25,786 bases of DNA, from contig DEQR01000056.1 in assembly GCA_002360535.1 (NCBI GenBank), positions 1-25,786 on the forward strand, given 5' to 3'. The position numbers and the translations under genes were made by a program. Below the pieces are notes generated by a model. The model worked only from the letters and a program-made list of their open reading frames with translations. It ran no database searches and was not told the DNA's origin. This stretch comes from Thiobacillus sp. UBA3361. GTDB lineage: Bacteria; Pseudomonadota; Gammaproteobacteria; Burkholderiales; Thiobacillaceae. Shown here one piece after another: positions 1-7,375 of the stretch (position 1 is the first letter of the stretch; each line of letters starts with the position of its first letter).

Positions 1-199
1 TGAAGTGGATGCGCAACATGGTCTCGGCAGGAAACGGCGGGCGACCGCCGCGCGAGGTCATCTTCGGCTGCGCCGCTTCCACCACCCCCACCAGTCTCGA
101 CCATGGGATCACCGCGTCCATCTCGCTCAGAAACCGCTGACGCTTGGTCGTCTTCGGGCGCCTCTCGTACCCCGTCTCGGCAAGGCTGCGCTGTTTCAT
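1..199 (-). CDS. IS5-family transposase, N-terminal 66 residues (runs off left edge)
   Basis: Reading the minus strand from an ATG at 199 gives 66 uninterrupted codons, starting MKQRSLAETGYERRPKTTKR. It continues with a VIPWSRLVGVVE stretch, a GGRPPFPAETMLRIHF stretch, and then the window edge. The basic start, the W-x-x-L helix and the GRPP-x-x-x-x-x-MLRIHF block are typical of the N-terminal region of IS5-group DDE transposases. The DDE catalytic residues would lie outside the window. Whether the full transposase is intact cannot be judged. An open frame on the opposite strand over 5-271 is its shadow. Confidence 0.75.
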   Translation of the reverse strand, partial: MKQRSLAETGYERRPKTTKRQRFLSEMDAVIPWSRLVGVVEAAQPKMTSRGGRPPFPAETMLRIHF

Positions 200-268
200 C
201 GTCCTCGGCTCAGGCTCGTTTCCTATGACCCGGATTGTCCACTATCGGGCGGGTTTCGCAGAGCATCC
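1..268 (-). mobile_element. IS5-family insertion sequence, one end only
   Basis: The left edge holds the start of an IS5-type transposase (minus strand) and its upstream end. The outer terminus is placed near 267-268. Read inward on the minus strand from there, the sequence begins GGATGCTCTGCGAAACC, which has the look of an IS5-group terminal inverted repeat. The junction creates the stop codon of the interrupted neighbour. The rest of the element lies outside the window, so the second inverted repeat and the target duplication cannot be checked. The transposase identity is fairly solid; the exact end is inference. Confidence 0.65.
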
Positions 269-483
269 TAAGCGCCTGCATTCCATACATATTTCGGTTT
301 TGGCTGGCATGATTCCATGTCATATGCTGGTCCCCAACCTTCTATGCTTGGCCAAAAGTTGCTGTCTTTGCATTGGTTCTGATATGGGAGAAATCCACAA
401 CTGGCCGGGAATCCAGAAGTGGGTAGAAAAAGAATGGAGGTTGCAACTAGAAATATGAGTCGGCGGAATATGTCTGTACACAT
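268..483 (-). pseudogene. Truncated small secreted protein, cut by the IS element
   Basis: An ATG at 483 is preceded on the minus strand by a strong ribosome binding site (GGGAGG, 7-nt spacer). The 71-residue product has an N-terminal signal sequence: a basic start, the hydrophobic run LIFLVATSILFL, and a likely cleavage region near residues 26-28. A Cys-containing mature part follows (CGFLPYQNQC). The frame ends at a TAG at 268-270, right where the insertion sequence terminus is inferred, so the 3' part of the gene is probably missing. The stretch is visibly more A/T-rich than its neighbours, which suggests acquired DNA. I do not recognise a family. An in-frame ATG at 594 exists but has no ribosome binding site. 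I see no gene in 484-702. Confidence 0.5.
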
Positions 484-702
484 TTGCTTTCCTCCCTGAA
501 AGTAGTTTTCTTGCATCCGACCGGCATAGCGCTGCCAGCCAGATCGCAGATTAAAGCCCCCACATGACAGCTTGTTTGGGAATTCGAGGCGCACTGGGGT
601 AAAAGCAACCGGGGAAATAAGTTGTCCTCCAGCTTTCTCCTAGGACTGGAAGGTTATTTACAAAATGTGCTTTACCCCTTTCATTGATCAGCCAAGCCGC
701 CG

Positions 703-1419
703 CTAGGTCCTGGAACGGCGGCGTACCGCCAAGCCCACCACCCCCAGCCCCGCCAGCATCAGGGCATAGGTCTCGGGTTCGGGTACCGGGGCGGCGCTGA
801 CGCTGACCATGTCGAAGCGCCAGGTGCCGTTGGTGGCGTAGTTGGAACCGTCGTTGGAGGAGGAATAGGCGCCGGTGCCGGGGGCGAAGGTGGCCACCAC
901 CCGGAAGGCGAAACTGGCGTTGTCGTTTACGCCGGCAATGCCGCTGAGATCGACGCTGCGGCCGTTAAACCAGGTGTCGCCGGCATCGCCGTCGAAGGTG
1001 GCGAAGTCGGTGAAGTTGATGCCGTCCAGGCTGTACTGCAGTAGTTCGTAACGTGAGCTGGTGTTGCTGTGGCGCAGGTCGTAGGTCAGGACGATGTCCT
1101 TCAGGCCCACGGTGCTGACGTTGAACTGGACCCCGCGGCTCTTGTCGCCGCCGCCTTGCGATGCGTAGGTGGTGGTGTTCCAGCCGGAGTCGTCACTCCC
1201 GGCCGGGTCGGAAGAACCCGTGCCGGCGGAGAAGCTTGCCGTGACGCCCCCCAGGGTGGCGGCCGTGCCTCCGCCCAGGGCGGGCAGGAGGTTGCCCGTG
1301 GAGGTGTTGGCATCGGCGACGGGGGAATTGAAATCCCACAGACTGACGATATCGGCCTGGGCCGGGGCGACGAGGGTGGTGGCGATGGCCAGGGCCAGGC
1401 CGGGCATGGATTTGCGCAT
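703..1419 (-). CDS. PEP-CTERM sorting domain protein (secreted, function unknown)
   Basis: The product is 238 residues. It has a signal peptide (residues 1-22, cleavage after APAQA), a Ser/Gly/Thr/Asn-rich beta-type mature domain, and a C-terminal PEP-CTERM tail: VPEP at 212-215, a hydrophobic segment, then RRRSRT. PEP-CTERM tails are recognised by exosortase (EpsH/XrtA family), which processes proteins at the envelope alongside exopolysaccharide production. The mature part begins IVSLWDFN, as in many uncharacterised PEP-CTERM proteins. The ATG at 1419 has a GGAG ribosome binding site with a 7-nt spacer. It lies downstream of nadB on the same strand, across a 226-nt gap in which I see no clear promoter and no sigma-54 GG-N10-GC pattern. 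It shares the tail type, but not the domain, of the DGR target at 10668. No exosortase gene is in the window. Confidence 0.85.
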   Translation of the reverse strand: MRKSMPGLALAIATTLVAPAQADIVSLWDFNSPVADANTSTGNLLPALGGGTAATLGGVTASFSAGTGSSDPAGSDDSGWNTTTYASQGGGDKSRGVQFNVSTVGLKDIVLTYDLRHSNTSSRYELLQYSLDGINFTDFATFDGDAGDTWFNGRSVDLSGIAGVNDNASFAFRVVATFAPGTGAYSSSNDGSNYATNGTWRFDMVSVSAAPVPEPETYALMLAGLGVVGLAVRRRSRT

Positions 1420-1645
1420 GATCAGACTCCTATCTTGGTGGGGCGGATGGAGCTGATTGTTGGATTCTCCTCCCTGTGCCCCGGATGTTTCGGCTTGTGT
1501 TGTGGTCCCCCGGCGGATGCCCGTCCGGTGGGTGAGAGGAGTGTGCGCGCGGGTTACCGCCTGCTCAATATCCCGTTGGTCATATGCAATTTTTCCGGGG
1601 AATATGTCCGCGGTCAGTGGTGGAGCGGATCGCGTCCGGCCTTGA

Positions 1646-3211
1646 CTACTCCGGCTGCAGCACCGTATCCCGTGCCTCCGGCAGTGTCTGCGGATAGTCC
1701 CGGGAGGCGTGCAGCCCGCGGCTTTCGTGGCGCCGCTGGGCGCTGCTGACGATGAGGTCGGCGGTGAGCACCAGATTGCGCAGTTCGATCAGGTCGTTGC
1801 TGACCCGGAAGTGGCTGTAGTACTCGTGGATCTCCTCGGTGAGCAGGCGGATGCGGTGCCGGGCCCGTTCCAGGCGCTTGTTGGTGCGCACGATGCCCAC
1901 GTAGTCCCACATGAAGCGGCGCAGTTCATGCCAGTTGTGGGCGATGACGATCTCCTCGTCCGCGTCGGTGACGCGGCTCTCGTCCCAGGCGGGCAGGGCC
2001 TGGTGGGGGGCAGCCTCGCGGCCGGCGATGTCCTCGGCGGCGGCCCGGCCATAGACCAGGCACTCCAGCAGAGAGTTGCTGGCCAGGCGATTGGCGCCGT
2101 GCAAGCCGGTGCAACTGGTCTCGCCGATGGCATACAGGTTGTCCACCGGGGTGCGGCCGCGCTGATCCACCTCCACACCCCCGCAGGTGTAGTGGGCGGC
2201 CGGTGCCACGGGTATCCATTCCCGGGTGATGTCGATGCCCAGTTCCAGGCAGCGGGCGTGGATGTTGGGGAAGTGCCCGACGATGTCCTTGGCGGGCAGG
2301 TGGGTGATGTCCAGATAGACGCAATCCAGGCCGCGCTTCTTCATCTCGAAGTCGATGGCGCGGGCGACGATGTCCCGGGGCGCCAGTTCGGCCCGGGCGT
2401 CGTGCTCGGGCATGAAGCGGCTGCCGTCGGGCAGGCGCAGCAGGGCGCCTTCGCCGCGCATCGCCTCGGTGATCAGGAAGGACTTGGCGTGGGGGTGGTA
2501 CAGGCAGGTGGGGTGGAACTGCACGAACTCCATGTTGGCCACCGGGCAGCCCGCCCGCCAGGCCATGGCGATGCCGTCGCCGGTGGCCGTGTCCGGGTTG
2601 GTGGTGTACAGAAAGGCCTTGCCGGCCCCGCCCGTGGCCAGCACCGTGTGGCGGGCGGCGATGGTCTGCACGTGGCCGCCGGCGGTGTCCAGCACGTAGG
2701 CGCCCAGCACGCCGGGTGCGCCGAGGCCCAGTTTCTCGCCGGTGAGCAGGTCGATGGCGATGTGCCAGGGCAGCAGGCTGATGTTGGGGGCCGCCTTCAG
2801 GCGGGCCAGCAGGGTGTCCTGCACCGCCCGGCCGGTGGCGTCGGCCACGTGGAAGATGCGCCGCTGGCTGTGGCCGCCCTCCCGGGTCAGGTGGTAGCCC
2901 TGGTTCTCCCGATCGAAGGGCACCCCCTGCCAGATCAGCCAGTTGATGGCCGCCGGGGCGTTCTCCACCACGTGGCGCACGGTGGCCTCGTCGCACAGGC
3001 CCGCCCCGGAGACCAGGGTGTCGCTCACGTGGGCGTCGAAACTGTCGTCCTTACCATAGACGGCGGCGATGCCCCCTTGGGCCCAGTGGCTGGCGCTGTC
3101 GGCGAAGTCCTTCTTGGTCACCATCAGCACCCGCAGCCGCTCGGGCAGGGACAGGGCCAGGGTGCAGGCGGCCAGGCCGGAGCCGATGATCAGCACGTCG
3201 CAGCGGTCCAT
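1646..3211 (-). CDS. nadB: L-aspartate oxidase
   Basis: NadB oxidises L-aspartate to iminoaspartate with FAD, the first step of de novo NAD synthesis; quinolinate synthase NadA uses the product. The 521-residue length is normal for the family. Visible motifs are the N-terminal FAD-binding GSGLA (residues 10-14), the SHWAQGGIAAV segment, the HPTCLYHP stretch, the active-site region TEAMRGEGALL, and the C-terminal GETSCTGLHGANRLASNS block, which separates this family from the closely related fumarate reductase/succinate dehydrogenase flavoproteins. The ATG at 3211 lies head to head with rpoE, an arrangement also found in enterobacteria. No strong ribosome binding site is visible. nadA and nadC are not in the window. 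Confidence 0.96.
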   Translation of the reverse strand: MDRCDVLIIGSGLAACTLALSLPERLRVLMVTKKDFADSASHWAQGGIAAVYGKDDSFDAHVSDTLVSGAGLCDEATVRHVVENAPAAINWLIWQGVPFDRENQGYHLTREGGHSQRRIFHVADATGRAVQDTLLARLKAAPNISLLPWHIAIDLLTGEKLGLGAPGVLGAYVLDTAGGHVQTIAARHTVLATGGAGKAFLYTTNPDTATGDGIAMAWRAGCPVANMEFVQFHPTCLYHPHAKSFLITEAMRGEGALLRLPDGSRFMPEHDARAELAPRDIVARAIDFEMKKRGLDCVYLDITHLPAKDIVGHFPNIHARCLELGIDITREWIPVAPAAHYTCGGVEVDQRGRTPVDNLYAIGETSCTGLHGANRLASNSLLECLVYGRAAAEDIAGREAAPHQALPAWDESRVTDADEEIVIAHNWHELRRFMWDYVGIVRTNKRLERARHRIRLLTEEIHEYYSHFRVSNDLIELRNLVLTADLIVSSAQRRHESRGLHASRDYPQTLPEARDTVLQPE

Positions 3212-3235
3212 TGAAAAAACCTTGTCGTTTCTATG

Positions 3236-3264
3236 GGAACCAAGTCGCCCTTGGCCCGGTCAGT
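3236..3264 (+). promoter_or_regulatory. Putative sigma-E (RpoE) autoregulatory promoter
   Basis: A GGAACC box (3236-3241) lies 17 nt before GTCAGT (3259-3264), close to the sigma-E pattern GGAACTT-N15/16-GTCAGA-like. It lies about 100 nt upstream of the rpoE start, in the nadB-rpoE divergent region. Autoregulation of rpoE by sigma-E is well established in proteobacteria. A separate TATACT hexamer at 3290-3295 could be a housekeeping -10 with a poor -35. The spacer is one base longer than the most common form, so this is a prediction. Confidence 0.45.
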
Positions 3265-3364
3265 GGGCGTGTGGCCATATGCGTATGGTTATACTAGGCC
3301 CGCCTTGCAATGGAAAGCCCCGCCGCGCGGGGCGTTAAACAAGCACAAGCTCGGGGAAAGCGGG

Positions 3365-3964
3365 ATGAGTGAACGGGATGCGGACCTGCTCCTGGTGGAG
3401 CGGGTCCGGTCGGGTGACAAACGGGCCTTCGATCTGCTGGTGGAGAAGTATCGGCGCAAGATCGGCCGGTTGCTGTCGCGCATGGTGCGCGACCCGGAAG
3501 AGGTCGAGGACATCGCCCAGGAGGCCTTCATCAAGGCCTATCGGGCGTTGCCCCAGTTCCGCGGTGACGCGGCCTTCTACACCTGGCTGTACCGTATCGC
3601 TGTGAACACGGCCAAGAACTACCTGGCCACCCGCAGCAAGGCAGTGAGCACCTTCAACGAGGTGCGGGGCGATGATGACGATGGCAGTGACGAACGCTTC
3701 GCGGCGCCTGACTACAACACGCCGGACGCGGAACTCTTGTCGAAGCAGATTGCCTATGCGGTCAACGAGGCCGTCGAGGCGTTGCCCGAGGAACTGCGCA
3801 CCGCCATCACGCTGCGCGAGATCGAGGGCATGAGTTACGAGGACATAGCCAGTTTCATGGGGTGCCCGATCGGCACGGTGCGCTCCCGCATCTTTCGGGC
3901 GCGCGAGGCCATCGCTGCCAAGCTGCGGCCGATCCTGGACACCCCCGATGACAAAAGGTGGTAA
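3365..3964 (+). CDS. rpoE: RNA polymerase sigma factor RpoE (ECF, sigma-24/AlgU type)
   Basis: This is an extracytoplasmic-function sigma factor of 199 residues, the usual length. Region 2 is visible in DPEEVEDIAQEAFIKAYRAL and the FYTWLYRIAVNTAKNYL helix (core and -10 binding). Region 4 is visible in EELRTAITLREIEGMSYEDI followed by GCPIGTVRSRIFRAREAI, the -35-binding helix-turn-helix. It directs envelope-stress transcription and is held inactive by the anti-sigma factor encoded just downstream. The ATG at 3365 fits the conserved start MSERDADLLLVERV; the frame is open further upstream, but that part is not conserved-looking. The gene stops at 3964, three bases before rseA, so the two are probably co-translated. 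Confidence 0.97.
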   Translation: MSERDADLLLVERVRSGDKRAFDLLVEKYRRKIGRLLSRMVRDPEEVEDIAQEAFIKAYRALPQFRGDAAFYTWLYRIAVNTAKNYLATRSKAVSTFNEVRGDDDDGSDERFAAPDYNTPDAELLSKQIAYAVNEAVEALPEELRTAITLREIEGMSYEDIASFMGCPIGTVRSRIFRAREAIAAKLRPILDTPDDKRW

Positions 3965-3966
3965 GC

Positions 3967-4497
3967 ATGATGGAAGCTAAAGCGCGTGACTTGTCAGTGG
4001 ATCAGCAGGCCGGCGGCGAGCAGGAATGGTTGTCCGCCCTTTTCGATGACGAACTGGAGGACGAAGCCGCGCAACGGACCGTGCTCGCCCTCGGCCGGGA
4101 CCCACATGCCCGAGCCCGCTGGGCGGAGTACAGTCTGATCGGTGATGCCCTGCGCGGCGAATTGCAGGTTCAGCCCCGCCTGATGGATTCCCTGGGCCGG
4201 GCACTGGAACAGGAGCCCACCGTGCTGGCACCCATGCCGCGCTCAGCCCGCGGTCGGCCGGCCCTGTGGTTGGCGGCGGCGGCGGCGGTGGGCGGTATCA
4301 CCTGGACCCTCTGGGGGACGGTGCCGCTCCGTGAACAGCCCCTGCCCGTGGCTACACTCCAAGCCGTGCCGGCCATCAACCCGGACCAGGTCATGCCCTA
4401 CCTGGCGGCCCATCAGGATTACGCTCAGGCGGTGGTTTCCAACCCGGAATTGAGTTTCACCCGCGTCAGCCTGAGCGGCGCGGAGGGCGGCCGATGA
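3967..4497 (+). CDS. rseA: Anti-sigma-E factor RseA (MucA-like)
   Basis: The product is 176 residues. An N-terminal cytoplasmic sigma-binding domain (LSALFDDELEDEAAQRTVLAL through SLIGDALRGEL) is followed by a linker, one transmembrane segment at about residues 99-116 (PALWLAAAAAVGGITWTLWG) and a short periplasmic part. RseA holds RpoE at the membrane. Regulated proteolysis (DegS, then RseP) releases RpoE under envelope stress. The ATG at 3967 is chosen because AAGGTGG lies 5 nt upstream; ATG at 3970 and GTG at 3958 are alternatives. The stop overlaps the rseB start (ATGA at 4494-4497), indicating translational coupling. Confidence 0.9.
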   Translation: MMEAKARDLSVDQQAGGEQEWLSALFDDELEDEAAQRTVLALGRDPHARARWAEYSLIGDALRGELQVQPRLMDSLGRALEQEPTVLAPMPRSARGRPALWLAAAAAVGGITWTLWGTVPLREQPLPVATLQAVPAINPDQVMPYLAAHQDYAQAVVSNPELSFTRVSLSGAEGGR

Positions 4498-5435
4498 ACT
4501 GGCTGCCGCTGTTGGCCGCCGGGTGGGTGGCCCTGGCCCAGGCCGGCGATCCACTCGCCTCCGACGAGGCGGCCAGCTGGCTGCAACGCATGGCGGATGC
4601 CTCCCGCCGCCTGAGCTATGAAGGCGAATTTTATTTTCAGCACGGGGACGTCTCGCAGACACTGCGGGTCGTAAACAATTCCGCGGCAGGCAACAAGCTG
4701 AGCCTGCTGACCTTCATGGACGGCAAGCCGCGCGAACTGCGCTGCGAACACGGCAGTTCGGTGAGCATCACCGCGGACGGCCGCGCCACGCGCATGGTCA
4801 AGCGCATCAGCAGCCGCCACTTTCCCGACCTGCTGCCCCCCGAGGCAGCGAACCTGGGCGACTGGTACACCGTCAAGCTGGGCGAGATAGACCGGGTGGC
4901 CAACCTATGGTGCCAGGAAGTCCAGTTGCAGCCCCGCGACCAGTATCGCTGGGGCTATGTGCTGTGCGCCGAAAAAAACAGTGCCCTGCCCCTGCGGGTG
5001 GTGATGGTCAACGAAGCGGGCCGGCCCCTGCTCAAGTATGCCTTCAGCAAGGTGCGCATCGGCAAGGTCGCGCCCATCCAGGGACTGCCCAAGGGTGTGA
5101 TGGAAAGCCCTGACAGCCCCATGGAGGACGGCCAGGCCCCCGTGGTGGCCAGGCAACTGCCGCCGGGATATGCACAGGTGGCGGCCATGAAGCGCAAGCT
5201 GCCCAACCGTCCCCAGGAGGTGGAGCACCTGGTGTTCAGCGACGGCCTCGCCTACATCTCCCTGTTCGCCGAACAGACGACGCAGCCGGTGGAAAGCGTC
5301 AAGGGCGAAAGCCACAAGGGCATGATCAACCTGGTGACCCGCCAGGTGGGCAACTGGCGGGTCACCGTGCTGGGCGATGCACCCTGGTCGGCCGTGGAAA
5401 CCGTGGCCATGGGTCTGGCGCCGTCCAAGCCATGA
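4494..5435 (+). CDS. rseB: Periplasmic sigma-E regulator RseB (MucB)
   Basis: RseB is a periplasmic protein that binds the RseA periplasmic domain, shields it from DegS cleavage, and senses mislocalised lipoprotein or lipopolysaccharide signals. This 313-residue product has an N-terminal signal sequence (MNWLPLLAAGWVALAQAG). It continues with the LQRMADASRRLSYEGEFYFQHG segment, characteristic of the family, and a C-terminal domain with the HLVFSDGLAYISLFAE signature. The start overlaps the rseA stop by 4 nt and the stop overlaps rseC by 4 nt, so it is in the middle of a tightly coupled operon. Confidence 0.92.
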   Translation: MNWLPLLAAGWVALAQAGDPLASDEAASWLQRMADASRRLSYEGEFYFQHGDVSQTLRVVNNSAAGNKLSLLTFMDGKPRELRCEHGSSVSITADGRATRMVKRISSRHFPDLLPPEAANLGDWYTVKLGEIDRVANLWCQEVQLQPRDQYRWGYVLCAEKNSALPLRVVMVNEAGRPLLKYAFSKVRIGKVAPIQGLPKGVMESPDSPMEDGQAPVVARQLPPGYAQVAAMKRKLPNRPQEVEHLVFSDGLAYISLFAEQTTQPVESVKGESHKGMINLVTRQVGNWRVTVLGDAPWSAVETVAMGLAPSKP

Positions 5436-5854
5436 TCGAAACTCCCGCCCGCGTCACCCGCGTCGAGGGCGCCACCGCCTGGGTGCGCACCGAGAGCCCG
5501 AGCTCCTGCGGGGCCTGTGGCGGCAAGGGCTGCGGCAATTCCCTTTATGCCCGTCTGCTGCATCCGCGGGAACCTGAGTACCCGGTCACCAATCTCATTT
5601 CCGCCCGACCCGGCCAGGCGGTCATCGTCGGAGTTCAGGACGGGGCTGTACTGAGGGCTGTCTGGCGCGGGTATCTGCTGCCTTTGGTCCTGCTGCTCCT
5701 GGGCGCGGTGCTCGGAGCGGGCTGGGGGGACGCAGGCGCGGTACTGGGCGGGTTGGTGGGACTGGCGTTGTCCGTCCCGCTGGTGCGGCAGCGCGCTGGG
5801 TGGACCCAGCCCGAGATCCTTCGCTTGGGCGAGGTCGGCTGCGCCTCGCGCTGA
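5432..5854 (+). CDS. rseC: RseC/MucC-type SoxR-reducing system protein
   Basis: This is a 140-residue inner-membrane protein. The N-terminal cytoplasmic part has a Cys-rich motif, CGACGGKGC, near residues 25-33. Two hydrophobic segments follow (YLLPLVLLLLGAVLGAGW and GAVLGGLVGLALSVPLV). Both features define the RseC/MucC family (Pfam RseC_MucC). In E. coli, RseC acts with Rsx proteins in SoxR reduction and modulates the sigma-E pathway; the Cys motif suggests redox or metal binding. The start overlaps rseB (ATGA). It is followed by a 57-nt gap with a hairpin before degP. Confidence 0.88.
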   Translation: MIETPARVTRVEGATAWVRTESPSSCGACGGKGCGNSLYARLLHPREPEYPVTNLISARPGQAVIVGVQDGAVLRAVWRGYLLPLVLLLLGAVLGAGWGDAGAVLGGLVGLALSVPLVRQRAGWTQPEILRLGEVGCASR

Positions 5855-5867
5855 AAGTCCGAGAATC

Positions 5868-5886
5868 CGGATGTCGCCGACATCCG
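5868..5886 (+). other. Perfect hairpin between rseC and degP
   Basis: CGGATGTC (5868-5875), loop GCC, GACATCCG (5879-5886): a perfect 8-bp stem 25 nt before the degP start. No T-run follows, so a simple intrinsic terminator is unlikely. It could be an mRNA processing or stability element separating degP from the rse genes, but that role is inference. Confidence 0.4.
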
Positions 5887-5911
5887 CTGCCATTTGTCGA
5901 AGAGGTGAACG

Positions 5912-7270
5912 ATGAAGAGTTGGTTTACTTGGCTTGTCCTGTCCTTCGGCCTGGCCACTGCCGCGACGGCGGCCAGTCTGCCCGATTTCACGGAACTGGC
6001 GGAGAAGCAGTCCGCCGCGGTGGTCAACATCGCCACCACCCAGGAAGGGCGCAAATCCATGCGGCGTGGCCGCATGCCCGAGCCGGAGGAGATGTTCGAC
6101 TTCTTCCGCCGCTTCATGCCGCCCGAGGGCGAACGCTTCATGCCGCCCAAACGCGGGCAGGGTTCCGGCTTCATCATCAGCGGCGACGGCTACATCCTGA
6201 CCAATGCGCATGTGGTCGATGACGTGGACGAGGTGGTGGTGAAGCTCAACGACAAGCGGGAATTCCGCGCCAAGGTCATCGGCACCGACCCGCGTACCGA
6301 CGTGGCACTGCTCAGGATCAACGCGGACAAGCTGCCGCGGGTGGTGATCGGCGACCCCGGCCGGCTGAAGGTGGGTGAATGGGTACTGGCCATCGGCGCG
6401 CCCTTCGGCTTCGAGAACTCGGTGACCGCCGGCATCGTCTCCGCCAAGGGCCGCAGCCTGCCCCAGGAAAACTACGTGCCTTTCATCCAGACCGACGTGG
6501 CGGTCAACCCCGGCAACTCCGGCGGTCCGCTGTTCAACATGAATGGTGAGGTGGTGGGCATCAATTCCCAGATCATCTCCCGCTCCGGCGGCTACATGGG
6601 CCTGTCCTTCGCCATCCCCATCGATGTGGCCATGGACGTGGCCGAGCAGCTCAAAGGCGGCGGCAAAGTGAACCGGGGCCGGCTGGGCGTGCTGATCCAG
6701 GAGGTCAGCGCCGACCTGGCCGAGTCTTTCGGCCTGAAGTCCCCGCAGGGCGCCCTGGTCTCCGAAGTGGAGCCGGGCAGTCCGGCGGACAAGGGCGGCC
6801 TGCAGCCGTCCGACATCATCCTCAAGTTCAACGGCCGCGACGTGCAGTCCTCCATCGACCTGCCGCGCATGGTGGGCGCCACCAAGCCGGGCACCAAGAC
6901 CACGGTTACCGTCTGGCGCAAGGGCGTCAGCAGGGAACTGGATGTGGTCGTGGGCGAGATGGCGGACGAGAAGGTGGCCCAGGCCGCCGACGAGCGCAAG
7001 GCCAACCGGGCGGGATTGGTGGTCAGCGAACTGAAGAAAGAGCAGCTCCGGGAGTTGAAGATCGATGCCGGCGTGCTGGTGGAGGATGTTTCCGGCGCCG
7101 CGGCGCGGGCCGGCATACGTCCCGGCGACGTGGTGGTGGCGGTCAACAACCATGGCGTGTCCAGCGCAGCGGACCTCGATCGCCTGTTGAACGACACCAA
7201 ACGCAAGACCGCGGCGGTCCTGGTCAAGCGTGGCGAGGGCTCCCTGTACATCCCCCTGCGCCTGGACTGA
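5912..7270 (+). CDS. degP: Periplasmic serine endoprotease DegP/MucD (Do family)
   Basis: The product is 452 residues: a signal peptide (MKSWFTWLVLSFGLATAATAA), a trypsin-like protease domain and two PDZ domains. The catalytic triad is visible as His100 in TNAHVV, Asp130 in DPRTDVALL and Ser203 in NPGNSGGPLF. PDZ1 begins near GRLGVLIQEV, and PDZ2 contains the AGIRPGDVVVAVN core. It degrades or refolds misfolded periplasmic proteins. As the last gene of the sigma-E operon it is the effector (MucD arrangement). The N-terminal linker (EEMFDFFRRFMPP) matches the LA-loop region of this family. The start is supported by GAGGTG upstream, and a terminator follows at 7294. Confidence 0.95.
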   Translation: MKSWFTWLVLSFGLATAATAASLPDFTELAEKQSAAVVNIATTQEGRKSMRRGRMPEPEEMFDFFRRFMPPEGERFMPPKRGQGSGFIISGDGYILTNAHVVDDVDEVVVKLNDKREFRAKVIGTDPRTDVALLRINADKLPRVVIGDPGRLKVGEWVLAIGAPFGFENSVTAGIVSAKGRSLPQENYVPFIQTDVAVNPGNSGGPLFNMNGEVVGINSQIISRSGGYMGLSFAIPIDVAMDVAEQLKGGGKVNRGRLGVLIQEVSADLAESFGLKSPQGALVSEVEPGSPADKGGLQPSDIILKFNGRDVQSSIDLPRMVGATKPGTKTTVTVWRKGVSRELDVVVGEMADEKVAQAADERKANRAGLVVSELKKEQLRELKIDAGVLVEDVSGAAARAGIRPGDVVVAVNNHGVSSAADLDRLLNDTKRKTAAVLVKRGEGSLYIPLRLD

Positions 7271-7293
7271 GCGGGTCCGGCTTCCGTGCCCTG

Positions 7294-7324
7294 AGGGCCG
7301 TGCGGGGCACGGCCCTTTGTTTTG
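7294..7324 (+). terminator. Intrinsic terminator after degP
   Basis: AGGGCCGTGC (7294-7303), loop GGG, GCACGGCCCT (7307-7316), then TTGTTTT. The 10-bp GC-rich stem followed by a T-rich run closes the rpoE-degP operon. Confidence 0.85.
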
Positions 7325-7375
7325 GTGGTGCGCTCACGGATTACAATGTCCGTGACCGAACAGCCAGGTGAATTC

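Noticed and set aside
1420..1645. A sigma-54 promoter for the first PEP-CTERM gene
   Set aside because: No GG-N10-GC pair with a good -12 element was found on the minus strand in this gap.
1709..3214. A 501-codon open frame antisense to nadB
   Set aside because: The composition is a low-complexity Gly/Val/Ala/His/Gln-rich mirror of a GC-rich gene; nadB on the other strand is a full, conserved protein.
5252..7153. A 633-codon open frame antisense to rseB, rseC and degP
   Set aside because: It spans three real genes on the opposite strand and shows no domain or ribosome binding site; it is a GC-bias artefact.
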